Of a stretch of 64,000 nucleotides of DNA, positions 8,958 through 17,104 are shown piece after piece. The DNA is from Bifidobacterium asteroides. GTDB taxonomy: Bacteria; Actinomycetota; Actinomycetes; Actinomycetales; Bifidobacteriaceae. Numbering within the stretch: position 1 is the stretch's first letter; each line of letters starts with the position of its first letter. A model generated the notes under the pieces. It was not told where the DNA came from. It did not search any database and saw only the letters and a program-made list of their open reading frames with translations. A program made the translations under genes and the position numbers. Where the stretch lies: contig NZ_WKKW01000001.1 of the NCBI RefSeq assembly GCF_009683175.1, positions 868,001 through 932,000 on the forward strand, given 5' to 3'.

Positions 8958-8996
8958 CTAGCCCAAGCACAAGTGGAAAAACAGACTTGTTTCTAG
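8958..8996. promoter_or_regulatory. Inverted repeat upstream of iron operon
   Basis: ACAAGT (8969-8974) and ACTTGT (8985-8990) form an inverted repeat, flanked by CTAG at 8958-8961 and 8993-8996. It lies 80-120 bases ahead of the FTR1 start and 40 bases after the stop of the next gene, 9036-10526. It could be an operator for iron control or a weak terminator for that gene. It does not match the usual IdeR/DtxR box, and no T-run follows it. Confidence 0.35.
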
Positions 8997-9035
8997 CGTT
9001 TTGAGGCCATATAATGCGCCCGCGCTCGCAGACGG

Positions 9036-10526
9036 TCAGTCGACCGGCAACGGCTCACCCTTATGCTTCCACAGGCAGATGCCCCCGAATACCAGGAGCC
9101 AGACCAATCCCAGTATGGCTGGATAACGGGTGTCAGGAGCCAGGAAGAGCGAGAGGTAGATCAGGACGAAGAAGGCGATGGCAACGGCCCCGGTCACCCG
9201 GTAGGCAGGCATGATGAACCCATCGGGCATGAAATCCTTGCTGGTCCTGTAGCGGCGGTGGGCGAGCAGGGTCAGGATGTAGATGAAGATGATGACCGCG
9301 CTGGAGCAGGAGGTGAACAGGACGAAGGTGTCTTCGAAGCCTGGCAGCAGATGTAACACCGGAGATAGGAGGATCAGCACCCCGGACAGGACGATGGCCC
9401 GGGCGGGCACCTTGCCGCGGCGCGAAATCGTATGCAGGCTGCGCATCACCGGAGAGTGGCCGGGGGCGGCCAGTTGGAAGAGGTTGCGGCCAGCGGAGTA
9501 GAGCAGGGAGTTCAGCGAGGAGCTGGCTGCCGTGATGACCACGAAGAAGACCAGCGCAGCCGCCCAATCCACCCCGGCGTAACGGAAGACCATGACGAAG
9601 GGCGAGGTGAAGCTGCCGTCGGCGTTGGGCCGGAAGGAGCGCCAGGGCACGATCAGCATGATGGCGACCAGGGCTCCCACATAGAAGATCAGCACCCTCA
9701 GGATGATCTGGTTGATGGCCTTGGGCAGGACCTTGCGGGGATTCTGGGTCTCGGAGACGGTCACCCCCACGAACTCGATCATCTCGTAGGCGAAGAAGAC
9801 CATCTGGAAGCTCATGAAGAAGGCCATCCACCCGTTGGGCGCCAGGCTCAGGCCGGTGGTGATGTTGTCCAGACCCGCATGGCCGGCCGGGCTGATCCGG
9901 TCCTGTCCCGGCATATGGACGGCCGGATAGTGGAAGCCCGTGATGACCATGACCACGGCCGTGGCGATCATGGCCAGGATCAGGGTGATCTTGATCATAG
10001 AGAACCAGAACTCGGTCTCCCCGAAGACCCGCACGGCAATCAGGTTGATGCACACCATGGCCGCCAGGAAGCAGAGCTCGATCAGACCCCGCCAGGCGCT
10101 CAGATCAATGCCGAAGGTGCCGAAGAAGGTGACGAAGTAGGTGCCCACAGCAGTCAGCTCTGACATGCCGATCAGGATGAGCACGATCCAATAGGACCAA
10201 CCGGCGAAGGATCCCCAACCCTGGCCCAGGTAGCGGCTGATGAAAGCGATGAAGGTGTGCTGGACGGGGCTGCGATACATGAGCTCGCCAATGGCCCGCA
10301 TGAGCAGGTACATGATCACGCCGACGCCGATGTAGACCAGGATTATGGAGGGCCCGGTCAGGGCAATGGACTTGCCCGACCCCAGGAAAAGCCCGGTGCC
10401 GATGGTGCCGCCGATGGCGATGAACTGTACATGACGATTGCTCAGACCGCGTTCCATGCCGTCGCCTGCCGAGGTGCCGTCACCTTGATTCTGCTGCGCC
10501 AAAGGGCCATTGCCCATACGGTTCAT
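9036..10526 (-). CDS. Amino acid permease (APC superfamily, AAT family)
   Basis: A 496-residue transporter with 12 predicted transmembrane helices. The N-terminal helix carries the substrate-binding GGTIGTGLFLGSG motif, and the family signature VFGETEFWFSMIKI is present. The AAT family imports amino acids with protons; the closest general resemblance is to CycA/GabP/AroP-type permeases, but the substrate cannot be read from the sequence. The start at 10526 was chosen because AAGGAGG lies 7 bases ahead; an earlier ATG at 10550 lacks a site. It is transcribed divergently from another AAT permease (10831-12291) and has its own promoter region. Confidence 0.85.
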   Translation of the reverse strand: MNRMGNGPLAQQNQGDGTSAGDGMERGLSNRHVQFIAIGGTIGTGLFLGSGKSIALTGPSIILVYIGVGVIMYLLMRAIGELMYRSPVQHTFIAFISRYLGQGWGSFAGWSYWIVLILIGMSELTAVGTYFVTFFGTFGIDLSAWRGLIELCFLAAMVCINLIAVRVFGETEFWFSMIKITLILAMIATAVVMVITGFHYPAVHMPGQDRISPAGHAGLDNITTGLSLAPNGWMAFFMSFQMVFFAYEMIEFVGVTVSETQNPRKVLPKAINQIILRVLIFYVGALVAIMLIVPWRSFRPNADGSFTSPFVMVFRYAGVDWAAALVFFVVITAASSSLNSLLYSAGRNLFQLAAPGHSPVMRSLHTISRRGKVPARAIVLSGVLILLSPVLHLLPGFEDTFVLFTSCSSAVIIFIYILTLLAHRRYRTSKDFMPDGFIMPAYRVTGAVAIAFFVLIYLSLFLAPDTRYPAILGLVWLLVFGGICLWKHKGEPLPVD

Positions 10527-10830
10527 GCGACTGCACCTCCTTGTCTTCACAACCCATTAATCATCGCCGCCCAGGAAGGGATGCCCATCAAGGCCGGTAG
10601 GTCAGCAATACCACAGAGGTGTCGATAACCGGGGGCGGACGGCAGGCACCGACGCCCATGGTAGGGCCTGGCGGTCATCATTCGGTGAATTTACCGTCTC
10701 ACATGGCGGACGCCTTTATTTCACAATGTAAAAGCATGGTCATTCGGCTCGGGTCGGCTCCTATAGTGTTGGCCCTGTCAGCCGGCAACATTCAGCTGGC
10801 CACTACCACCACCTAAGGAATGACATCCCC
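10527..10830. other. Intergenic region between divergent permeases
   Basis: About 300 bases with no coding potential. It must hold the divergent promoters of the two permeases. A possible -10 box TATAGT lies at 10762-10767 for the rightward gene, but its -35 is poor. CGGT and ACCG flank an AT core near 10684-10697. No riboswitch-like structure was recognised. Confidence 0.4.
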
Positions 10831-12291
10831 ATGGATCAACCCAAGGAGTCGCAGGGCAAGAACCTGCGCAAGACCCTGAAGAACAGGCATATCCAGCTCA
10901 TCTCGCTGGGCGGCGCCATCGGAACGGGACTCTTCTACGGGTCCGGGGAATCCATCTCATTGGCTGGGCCGGCCATCATCATCGCCTATCTGATAGGCGG
11001 TCTGGCCATCTTCATGATCGTCAGGGCCATGAGCGAAATGAGCGTGGAAGACCCCAAGTCCGGCGCTTTCAGCTACTACGCCACCCGCTACTGGTCCAAG
11101 CGGGCAGGGTTCGTTTCGGGGTGGAACTACTGGATGAACTATGTGCTGGTATCCATGGTCGAACTGTCCGTGGTGGGCACCTTCGTCAACTTCTGGTTCC
11201 CGGCAATCCCCGCCTGGGTCTCCGCGACCTTCTTCCTGGTGGTCATCACGGCAGCCAATCTGATGGGAGTCAGCAAGTTCGGCGAGTTCGAGTTCTGGTT
11301 CGCCATCATCAAGATCGCAGCCATCGTCGCCATGATCATCGGCGGCTTGGCCGTCGTGGTCATGGCCCTGCCCACGGCCAACGGACTGCGGGCCTCCTTC
11401 GCCAACTGGTTCACCGTAGGCGGCGGGTTCCTGCCCAACGGACTCATGCGTCACGGGGCCAATGGCCAGTGGACCGGTCTGCTTATGTCGCTGGCGGTGG
11501 TCATGTTCAGCTTCGGCGGCACGGAACTCATCGGCATCACCGCCGGGGAGGCCTCCGATCCCCGTCGGACCATCCCCAAGGCCACCAACGCCATCATCTG
11601 GAGGATCCTGGTCTTCTACATCCTGACGCTTGGGGTGATCATGGCCGTAGTCCCCTGGAATGCCATCGGCAAGCCCAACGCCCAGGGCATGGTCGTCAGC
11701 CCCTTTGTCCAGATCTTCGACTCGGTGGGGGTCCACGCGGCCGCAGGCATCCTCAACTTCGTCTGCCTGACCGCAGTCATGAGCGTCTACAACTCGGCCC
11801 TCTACTCCAACTCCCGCATGCTCTTCTCCCTGGCCCGGCAGGGCAATGCCCCCAAGTATCTGGGGAGGCTTTCCAAGGGCGGGGTGCCCTACGCAGGAGT
11901 GCTGACCTCGGCCTGCATCATCGCCCTGGCCGTGGTCGTGGTCTTCCTCTGGCCGCAGTTCGCCTTCAACTACCTGATGAGCATCGCCACGATCTCGGCC
12001 ATCATCAACTGGTCCATGATCATGGTGACCGAGATGCTCTTCCGGCGAGCCGTTGCCCGCGGTAAAGGCCCCGGCGACCTGGCGGGCAAGACCGGCGAAA
12101 GCGCCCTGGACACCCTGCACTTCAAGCTGCCCTTTGCCCGGGTGACCCCCTGGGCGGTCCTGGCATTCCTGGCCATGATCGTCGTGCTCATGTGCTTCTC
12201 GTCCAGCTATCGGGTGGCCGTCATCGCCGGGCCCATCTGGCTGATCGTCCTCCTGGTGGCCTACCAACTGACCCAGCGGCGAGCGCAGTAG
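10831..12291 (+). CDS. Amino acid permease (APC superfamily, AAT family)
   Basis: A 486-residue, 12-helix transporter with the AAT hallmark GGAIGTGLFYGSGESI in helix 1 and FGEFEFWFAIIKI around helix 5. It resembles the D-serine/alanine/glycine and GABA permease branches in general pattern, but the substrate is not assignable. The putative ribosome-binding site AAGGA is 11 bases from the ATG, which is rather long. It is divergent from 9036-10526 and convergent with the dehydrogenase gene 12310-13266 only 18 bases away. It is clearly different in sequence from the tandem pair at 13716-16901. Confidence 0.85.
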   Translation: MDQPKESQGKNLRKTLKNRHIQLISLGGAIGTGLFYGSGESISLAGPAIIIAYLIGGLAIFMIVRAMSEMSVEDPKSGAFSYYATRYWSKRAGFVSGWNYWMNYVLVSMVELSVVGTFVNFWFPAIPAWVSATFFLVVITAANLMGVSKFGEFEFWFAIIKIAAIVAMIIGGLAVVVMALPTANGLRASFANWFTVGGGFLPNGLMRHGANGQWTGLLMSLAVVMFSFGGTELIGITAGEASDPRRTIPKATNAIIWRILVFYILTLGVIMAVVPWNAIGKPNAQGMVVSPFVQIFDSVGVHAAAGILNFVCLTAVMSVYNSALYSNSRMLFSLARQGNAPKYLGRLSKGGVPYAGVLTSACIIALAVVVVFLWPQFAFNYLMSIATISAIINWSMIMVTEMLFRRAVARGKGPGDLAGKTGESALDTLHFKLPFARVTPWAVLAFLAMIVVLMCFSSSYRVAVIAGPIWLIVLLVAYQLTQRRAQ

Positions 12292-12309
12292 CGATACAAG
12301 CGGAAGAAC

Positions 12310-13266
12310 TCAGCGGCCCTCCTCCTTCTTGCGGTCCGCGACCAGCGCCTCCAGCAGCCGCCGGTCGCGGTCGGCGATCATGGCCTGGCTCTCGGCCCCC
12401 TGCCAGGAATAGAACCCCTGGCCGCTCTTGGCGCCTAGCTCTCCCGCTTGAACCTTGGCCTTCAAGATCGGGTCCTCACCGGGACGGTTGTCCAAATCGT
12501 CGTAGAGGTACTTGGAGATATTGTCGAAGACATCCAATCCTCCCAGGTCAGCACTGGCGATGGGTCCAAGGATGCTCCACCGCCGCCCAAGGCTGTAGGT
12601 GACGATCTCGTCGACGGCCTGCGGAGTGGCGATGCCCTGTTCCACGATATTCAGGCACTCCCGAATAACAGCCGCCTGGATGCGATTGCCCACGAATCCA
12701 AGCGATTCCGTGGACAGCGCCACGGCATGCTTGCCGACGCGGTTCATGAGCTCGACCGTGGTGTCCACCACGCCCTGGTCGGTGCCCGCAGCAGGCACCA
12801 CCTCGACCAGGGGCATGAGCTGGGCGGGATTCCAGAAGTGGGCCACCAGGAACCGCTGGGGATGTTGCAGCACCGAGGCGATCTCAGTGGGCCCTAGTCC
12901 CGAGGTATTGGTAGCCAGAATGGTCTGCTCGCCAACTATGGTCTCCACCTGCTGCCAAACCTGGTGCTTGACATTCATGTCTTCCAAGACGGATTCGATG
13001 ACAAAGTCGGCATCAGCCAGAATGCCGTAATCAGTGTCCTCCTGAATCCGATCCAGCACGCTCTCCCTCTGATCCTGGGGAATCAGCCCGGCACCGATGA
13101 AGGTATCCAGATCATGCTCGATCAATCCCCTCCCACGGTCCAGGGCCTGGCGGCTGGAGTCCACCAGCCGGACAGGATACCCTCGCATGGCGAACTGGAG
13201 CGCCGTGGCATGCCCCATGGTTCCCGCTCCGATATTGCCGATTACCTTGATGTCGTCGACCTTCAT
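12310..13266 (-). CDS. 3-hydroxyacyl-CoA dehydrogenase family protein
   Basis: A 318-residue NAD-dependent dehydrogenase. The Rossmann motif G-A-G-T-M-G is at residues 13-18, the NTSGLGPTEIA segment binds cofactor and substrate, and the catalytic His lies in VAHFWNPAQLMPLVEV. The C-terminal helical domain includes YSLGRRWSILGP and the closing SGQGFYSW motif. The family covers 3-hydroxybutyryl-CoA dehydrogenases and L-gulonate 3-dehydrogenases (lambda-crystallin type). The length and the lack of an enoyl-CoA hydratase, thiolase or acyl-CoA ligase nearby make a sugar-acid or hydroxy-acid substrate as likely as a CoA ester. GAAGG lies 9 bases before the start. It is isolated on its strand among permeases. 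Confidence 0.8.
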   Translation of the reverse strand: MKVDDIKVIGNIGAGTMGHATALQFAMRGYPVRLVDSSRQALDRGRGLIEHDLDTFIGAGLIPQDQRESVLDRIQEDTDYGILADADFVIESVLEDMNVKHQVWQQVETIVGEQTILATNTSGLGPTEIASVLQHPQRFLVAHFWNPAQLMPLVEVVPAAGTDQGVVDTTVELMNRVGKHAVALSTESLGFVGNRIQAAVIRECLNIVEQGIATPQAVDEIVTYSLGRRWSILGPIASADLGGLDVFDNISKYLYDDLDNRPGEDPILKAKVQAGELGAKSGQGFYSWQGAESQAMIADRDRRLLEALVADRKKEEGR

Positions 13267-13715
13267 CAGTGGTTGCCTTCTTTCCTAACGAATTCATACT
13301 TATCCTAAGGCAGTCAAGCGGCGCAACCAGGACCGCCCAGCGCAGCCAGAGACATTGCGGATTTGCCTATCGATCATCGAGGACAAGTGAGCGGTTTGAG
13401 CCTTGTCTGAGAATCCCTCTATGCTGGCCCATAATTGCAAAGCCACTGAAGAGGTCGCCGAACCTATCAGTAACCGGGAGCAGACAGTGCGGTGTCGCCC
13501 ACTCCCGGCGAAAGGAGGTCCGGCCGAAACGGTGCGGATCCGCCCATCCGTCCCGTTGGGCCCGGGTCGAACAGGTCCGGGACTGTCGCAACCCCATGTT
13601 GCGGAGCGCTATGTGCAGTGTCACGGACAGGCAATACGTCTGGATTCCGCCTGAGCGGAACCGGCCGGAACCGTTGTCATAGGGCTCTCAGGTCAGTTCG
13701 AGGAGAAGAGCAGTC
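13267..13715. other. Non-coding, hairpin-rich leader of permease gene
   Basis: About 450 bases without a credible gene; the short open frames here have no ribosome-binding site or recognisable product. The part from 13474 onward, read on plus, has a series of short inverted repeats. CCGGGAG (13474-13480) pairs with CTCCCGG (13502-13508), GCAAC pairs with GTTGC near 13586-13600, and TTCCGC (13645-13650) pairs with GCGGAA (13655-13660). No T-run follows. This may be the 5' leader of the permease at 13716. A T-box was considered but the tRNA-binding TGGN bulge is absent. Confidence 0.4.
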
Positions 13716-15191
13716 ATGGCGACCAGGCAGGGCGGAAAGGCCAGTCCCTCCGCATCCACCGACCGGGTTCAACGCAACCTCAAGACCCGCCACGTCACCA
13801 TGATTGCCCTGGGCGGCTGCATCGGCACCGGACTGTTCATGACCTCCGGCTCCACCATCGCCAAGGCCGGACCGGGAGGCGCGCTGGTGGCCTACGCGGC
13901 CATGGGCCTCATGGTCTACTTCCTGATGACCAGCTTGGGCGAGCTGGCCACCCACCTGCCCACCTCCGGCTCCTTCGCCGCCTACAACGCCCGCTATGTG
14001 GATCCGGCCCTGGGATTCGCCATGGGCTGGAACTACTGGCTGAACTGGGCCATCACCGTGGCTGTGGACATCTCCACCGCAGCCCTGCTGATCCAGTACT
14101 GGCTGCCCCACACCCCAGGCTGGGTCTGGAGCCTCCTGGTCCTGGTGGTCATCTTCCTGATCAACGCCCTGACCGTGTCCACCTTTGGCGAGACCGAGTT
14201 CTGGCTCTCCCTGATCAAGGTGGTGACGGTGATCGTCTTCCTGGTCATCGGTCTGGCCATGATCTGCGGAATCATGTTCCGTCCGGCCGTGGGCCTGGGC
14301 AACTTCACCTACAAGGATGCGCCTTTAGTGGGCGGATTCCCCGCCATTCTCAACGTCTTTTTGATTGCCGGCTTCTCCTTCCAGGGCACCGAGCTGATCG
14401 GGGTCACGGCAGGCGAGTCCGAAAACCCCGGCAAGGCGGTCCCCAAGGCCATCAATGATGTCTTCTGGAGGATCCTGCTCTTCTATATTCTGTCCATTTT
14501 CGTCATCGCAGCCCTGATTCCCTACACCAGCCCCAACCTGCTCAGCTCCGCCCAGGGGGACATAGCCATGTCGCCCTTCACCCTGGTGTTCCAACGGGCG
14601 GGTCTGGCCTCGGCGGCCAGCGTCATGAACGCCATCATCCTGACCTCGGTTCTCTCGTCCGCCAACTCGGGGGTCTACGCCTCAACCCGGATGCTCTACG
14701 CCCTTGCCAAGGACCATTACGCCCCGGCCTTCTTCGGACACACCACCCGTCACGGCATCCCCATGGCTTCGCTGGTCGCCACTCTGGTGGTCTCCCTGGC
14801 CACCTTCGCCGCCAGCATCTTCGGCCAGCGCATCTACATGTGGCTGGTGGCCGCCTCGGGACTGACCGGATTCATCGTCTGGATCGGCATCGCCCTGAGC
14901 CACTATCGTTTCCGCCGCGCCTGGGTGGTCCAGGGCCACCGGGTTGAGGAGCTGCGCTACCATGCCAAGCTCTTCCCCCTGGGGCCCATCCTGGCTCTGG
15001 TCCTATGCGTCATCGTCATCGGCGGGCAGAACTTCGAGGCCTTCGTCAACTGGAACTGGCAGGAGATCGGCGTCACCTACATCAGCGTGCCCCTGGTACT
15101 TGCGCTCTATCTGGGCTACAAGATCCACTACCATACCCGGATCGTGCCCTTGGAGGCCATGGATTTGAGCGGAGACCCGGAATCGCCATGA
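13716..15191 (+). CDS. Amino acid permease, LysP-like (AAT family), tandem copy 1
   Basis: A 491-residue transporter with 12 helices. Features shared with lysine-type AAT permeases are GGCIGTGLFMTSGSTI in helix 1, SLGELATHLPTSGSFAAY in helices 2-3 and FGETEFWLSLIKV before helix 6. GAGGAGA lies about 9 bases ahead of the ATG. The next gene (15396-16901) is a close paralogue, alike over the whole length at both protein and DNA level, so a fairly recent tandem duplication is evident. Lysine or another basic amino acid is the best guess for the substrate, by family resemblance only. Confidence 0.85.
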   Translation: MATRQGGKASPSASTDRVQRNLKTRHVTMIALGGCIGTGLFMTSGSTIAKAGPGGALVAYAAMGLMVYFLMTSLGELATHLPTSGSFAAYNARYVDPALGFAMGWNYWLNWAITVAVDISTAALLIQYWLPHTPGWVWSLLVLVVIFLINALTVSTFGETEFWLSLIKVVTVIVFLVIGLAMICGIMFRPAVGLGNFTYKDAPLVGGFPAILNVFLIAGFSFQGTELIGVTAGESENPGKAVPKAINDVFWRILLFYILSIFVIAALIPYTSPNLLSSAQGDIAMSPFTLVFQRAGLASAASVMNAIILTSVLSSANSGVYASTRMLYALAKDHYAPAFFGHTTRHGIPMASLVATLVVSLATFAASIFGQRIYMWLVAASGLTGFIVWIGIALSHYRFRRAWVVQGHRVEELRYHAKLFPLGPILALVLCVIVIGGQNFEAFVNWNWQEIGVTYISVPLVLALYLGYKIHYHTRIVPLEAMDLSGDPESP

Positions 15192-15395
15192 AAGATTTGC
15201 CAGCTAACATGACACATTGTGACCACGGGAGCCGAAAGGCCATATCAATGGCATAGACTCCCTAAGCGTTCGAGGACCGGCTCAAGGACCCGGCCATATG
15301 AATCTATTCCGGCATCCAGCCGGCATATCAGGAATCGCAATATCAGTACGACCCCGGATTCCCCGGTGCGTCGCCCAGCCAAAAGGAGGAGGATC

Positions 15396-16901
15396 ATGAC
15401 GCGGAACACCAGCAATGCAGCGTCGAACACCAATCAATCCGACCGGGCCGGGCAAGAGCATCATGGCTACGGCAGCGTCAAGCGCAACCTCAAGACCCGC
15501 CACATCTCCATGATCGCCCTGGGCGGCTGCATCGGCACCGGACTGTTCATGACCTCAGGCTCCACCATCTCCACAGCCGGCCCCGGCGGCGGACTCCTGG
15601 CCTACATAGCCATGGGCGTCATGGTCTACTTCCTGATGACCAGCCTGGGCGAGCTGGCCACCCATCTTCCGGTGTCGGGATCCTTCGCCGCCTACAGCGC
15701 CCGCTACGTGGATCCGGCCCTGGGATTCGCCATGGGCTGGGACTACTGGCTGAACTGGACCATCTCGGGTGCCGTGGACATCTCCACCGCCGCACTGCTG
15801 ATCCAGTACTGGCTGCCCCATACCCCAGGATGGATCTGGAGCCTGCTGGTCCTGGTCATCGTCTTCCTGATCAACGCCCTGACGGTCTCCGCATTCGGCG
15901 AGACCGAGTTCTGGCTCTCCCTGATCAAGGTGGCCACCATCATTGTCTTCCTGGTCATCGGCATGGCCATGATCTGCGGAATCATGTTCCAGCCAGCGGT
16001 CGGCCTGAAGAACTTCACCTACAAGGACGCCCCCTTCGTGGGAGGATTCCCGGCCATCATGAGCGTCTTTCTGATCGCCGGCTACTCCTTCCAAGGCACC
16101 GAGGTGGTGGGCGTGACCGCCGGCGAGTCCGAGAACCCCGGCAAGGCGGTTCCCAAGGCCATCAATGACGTCTTCTGGCGGATCCTGCTCTTCTATGTGC
16201 TGTCCATCTTCGTCATCGCCGCCCTGATCCCCTACACCAGCCCCAACCTTTTGGGAGCCTCCGACGGGAACATCGCCATGTCGCCCTTCACCCTTGTCTT
16301 CCAGCGGGCCGGTCTGGCCTCGGCGGCCAGCGTCATGAACGCAGTGGTGCTGACATCCATCCTCTCGGCCGTCAACACCGGAGCCTACGCCTCCAGCCGC
16401 ATGCTCTACGGACTGGCCAAGGATCACTATGCTCCGGCCATCTTCGCCAGGACCACCAAGAGGGGCATCCCCCTGGCGGCCCTGGTAGCCACGGTCTGCA
16501 TGTCCCTGGCCACCTTCGCCTCCAGCATCTTCGGCCAGTCCTTCTACATGTGGCTGGTGACCGCCACCGGACTGACCGGGTTCATCGCCTGGATCGGCAT
16601 CGCCCTGAGCCACTTCCGCTTCCGGAGGGCCTTCAAACTCCAGGGGCACGACCTGAGCGAGCTCAAGTACCACTCCAAGCTCTATCCGTTCGGCCCGGTC
16701 CTGGCCATAGTGCTCTGCGTCATCGTCATTGCCGGGCAGGACATCCCCTCCCTGCTCAGCCTGAACTGGTCACACATGGCCATGACCTACTTCAGCGTGG
16801 TCCTGGTCCTGGTCCTCTACCTGGGCTTCAAGTTCGTCAACCACACCAAGATCGTGCGTCTCAAGGACATGGACGTGTCCGGCGCCGAATCCGCCCGCTG
16901 A
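15396..16901 (+). CDS. Amino acid permease, LysP-like (AAT family), tandem copy 2
   Basis: A 501-residue paralogue of the preceding gene with the same motifs (GGCIGTGLFMTSGSTI, FGETEFWLSLIKV) and the same 12-helix pattern. Its N-terminus before helix 1 is longer and unrelated (TRNTSNAASNTNQSDRAG). The start at 15396 is set by a strong AAAAGGAGGAGG site; the frame is open further upstream to 15219 but without support. Differences between the copies are spread through the transmembrane region (for example A-K-A against S-T-A after the first motif), so specificity may have diverged. The 204 bases between the copies contain no gene. A 20-bp hairpin terminator follows at 16955. Confidence 0.87.
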   Translation: MTRNTSNAASNTNQSDRAGQEHHGYGSVKRNLKTRHISMIALGGCIGTGLFMTSGSTISTAGPGGGLLAYIAMGVMVYFLMTSLGELATHLPVSGSFAAYSARYVDPALGFAMGWDYWLNWTISGAVDISTAALLIQYWLPHTPGWIWSLLVLVIVFLINALTVSAFGETEFWLSLIKVATIIVFLVIGMAMICGIMFQPAVGLKNFTYKDAPFVGGFPAIMSVFLIAGYSFQGTEVVGVTAGESENPGKAVPKAINDVFWRILLFYVLSIFVIAALIPYTSPNLLGASDGNIAMSPFTLVFQRAGLASAASVMNAVVLTSILSAVNTGAYASSRMLYGLAKDHYAPAIFARTTKRGIPLAALVATVCMSLATFASSIFGQSFYMWLVTATGLTGFIAWIGIALSHFRFRRAFKLQGHDLSELKYHSKLYPFGPVLAIVLCVIVIAGQDIPSLLSLNWSHMAMTYFSVVLVLVLYLGFKFVNHTKIVRLKDMDVSGAESAR

Positions 16902-16954
16902 AGCAGCAGGTACAGGGGGGCGCACTTGTAGAAGGGTCAGTACTCTATAACAAA

Positions 16955-17000
16955 CGGTGCCCCCATCCAGATGGAATTGACCATCTGGATGGGGGCACCG
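16955..17000. terminator. Perfect 20-bp hairpin between convergent genes
   Basis: Twenty perfectly paired bases (16955-16974 with 16981-17000) enclose the six-base loop AATTGA. On the minus strand the stem is followed by TTTGTTATAG, so it can serve as terminator for the large glycosidase gene. On plus no T-run follows, but the long stem lies 54 bases after the permease stop and may still end or protect that mRNA. Confidence 0.75.
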
Positions 17001-17104
17001 CTATGCCGGGGACACAGATCCCTAGTCCGGATGCTTCATCTCACTGGAACATGCAAGATGATCCATCCGTGGAGTATGGGATTGATATACCGGCAACCGG
17101 CGGT

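Noticed and set aside
8880-9035. IdeR/DtxR iron box upstream of the iron operon
   Set aside because: No 19-base match of acceptable quality to the TTAGGTTAG-type consensus was found by eye.
10957-12267. 436-codon open frame on minus opposite an amino-acid permease
   Set aside because: Asp/Gly/His-rich shadow frame; the plus-strand permease explains the DNA.
13510-13570. T-box-like segment (GGTGCGGATCCGCC followed by CGTCCCG)
   Set aside because: The essential TGGN tRNA-acceptor bulge and a recognisable specifier stem are missing.
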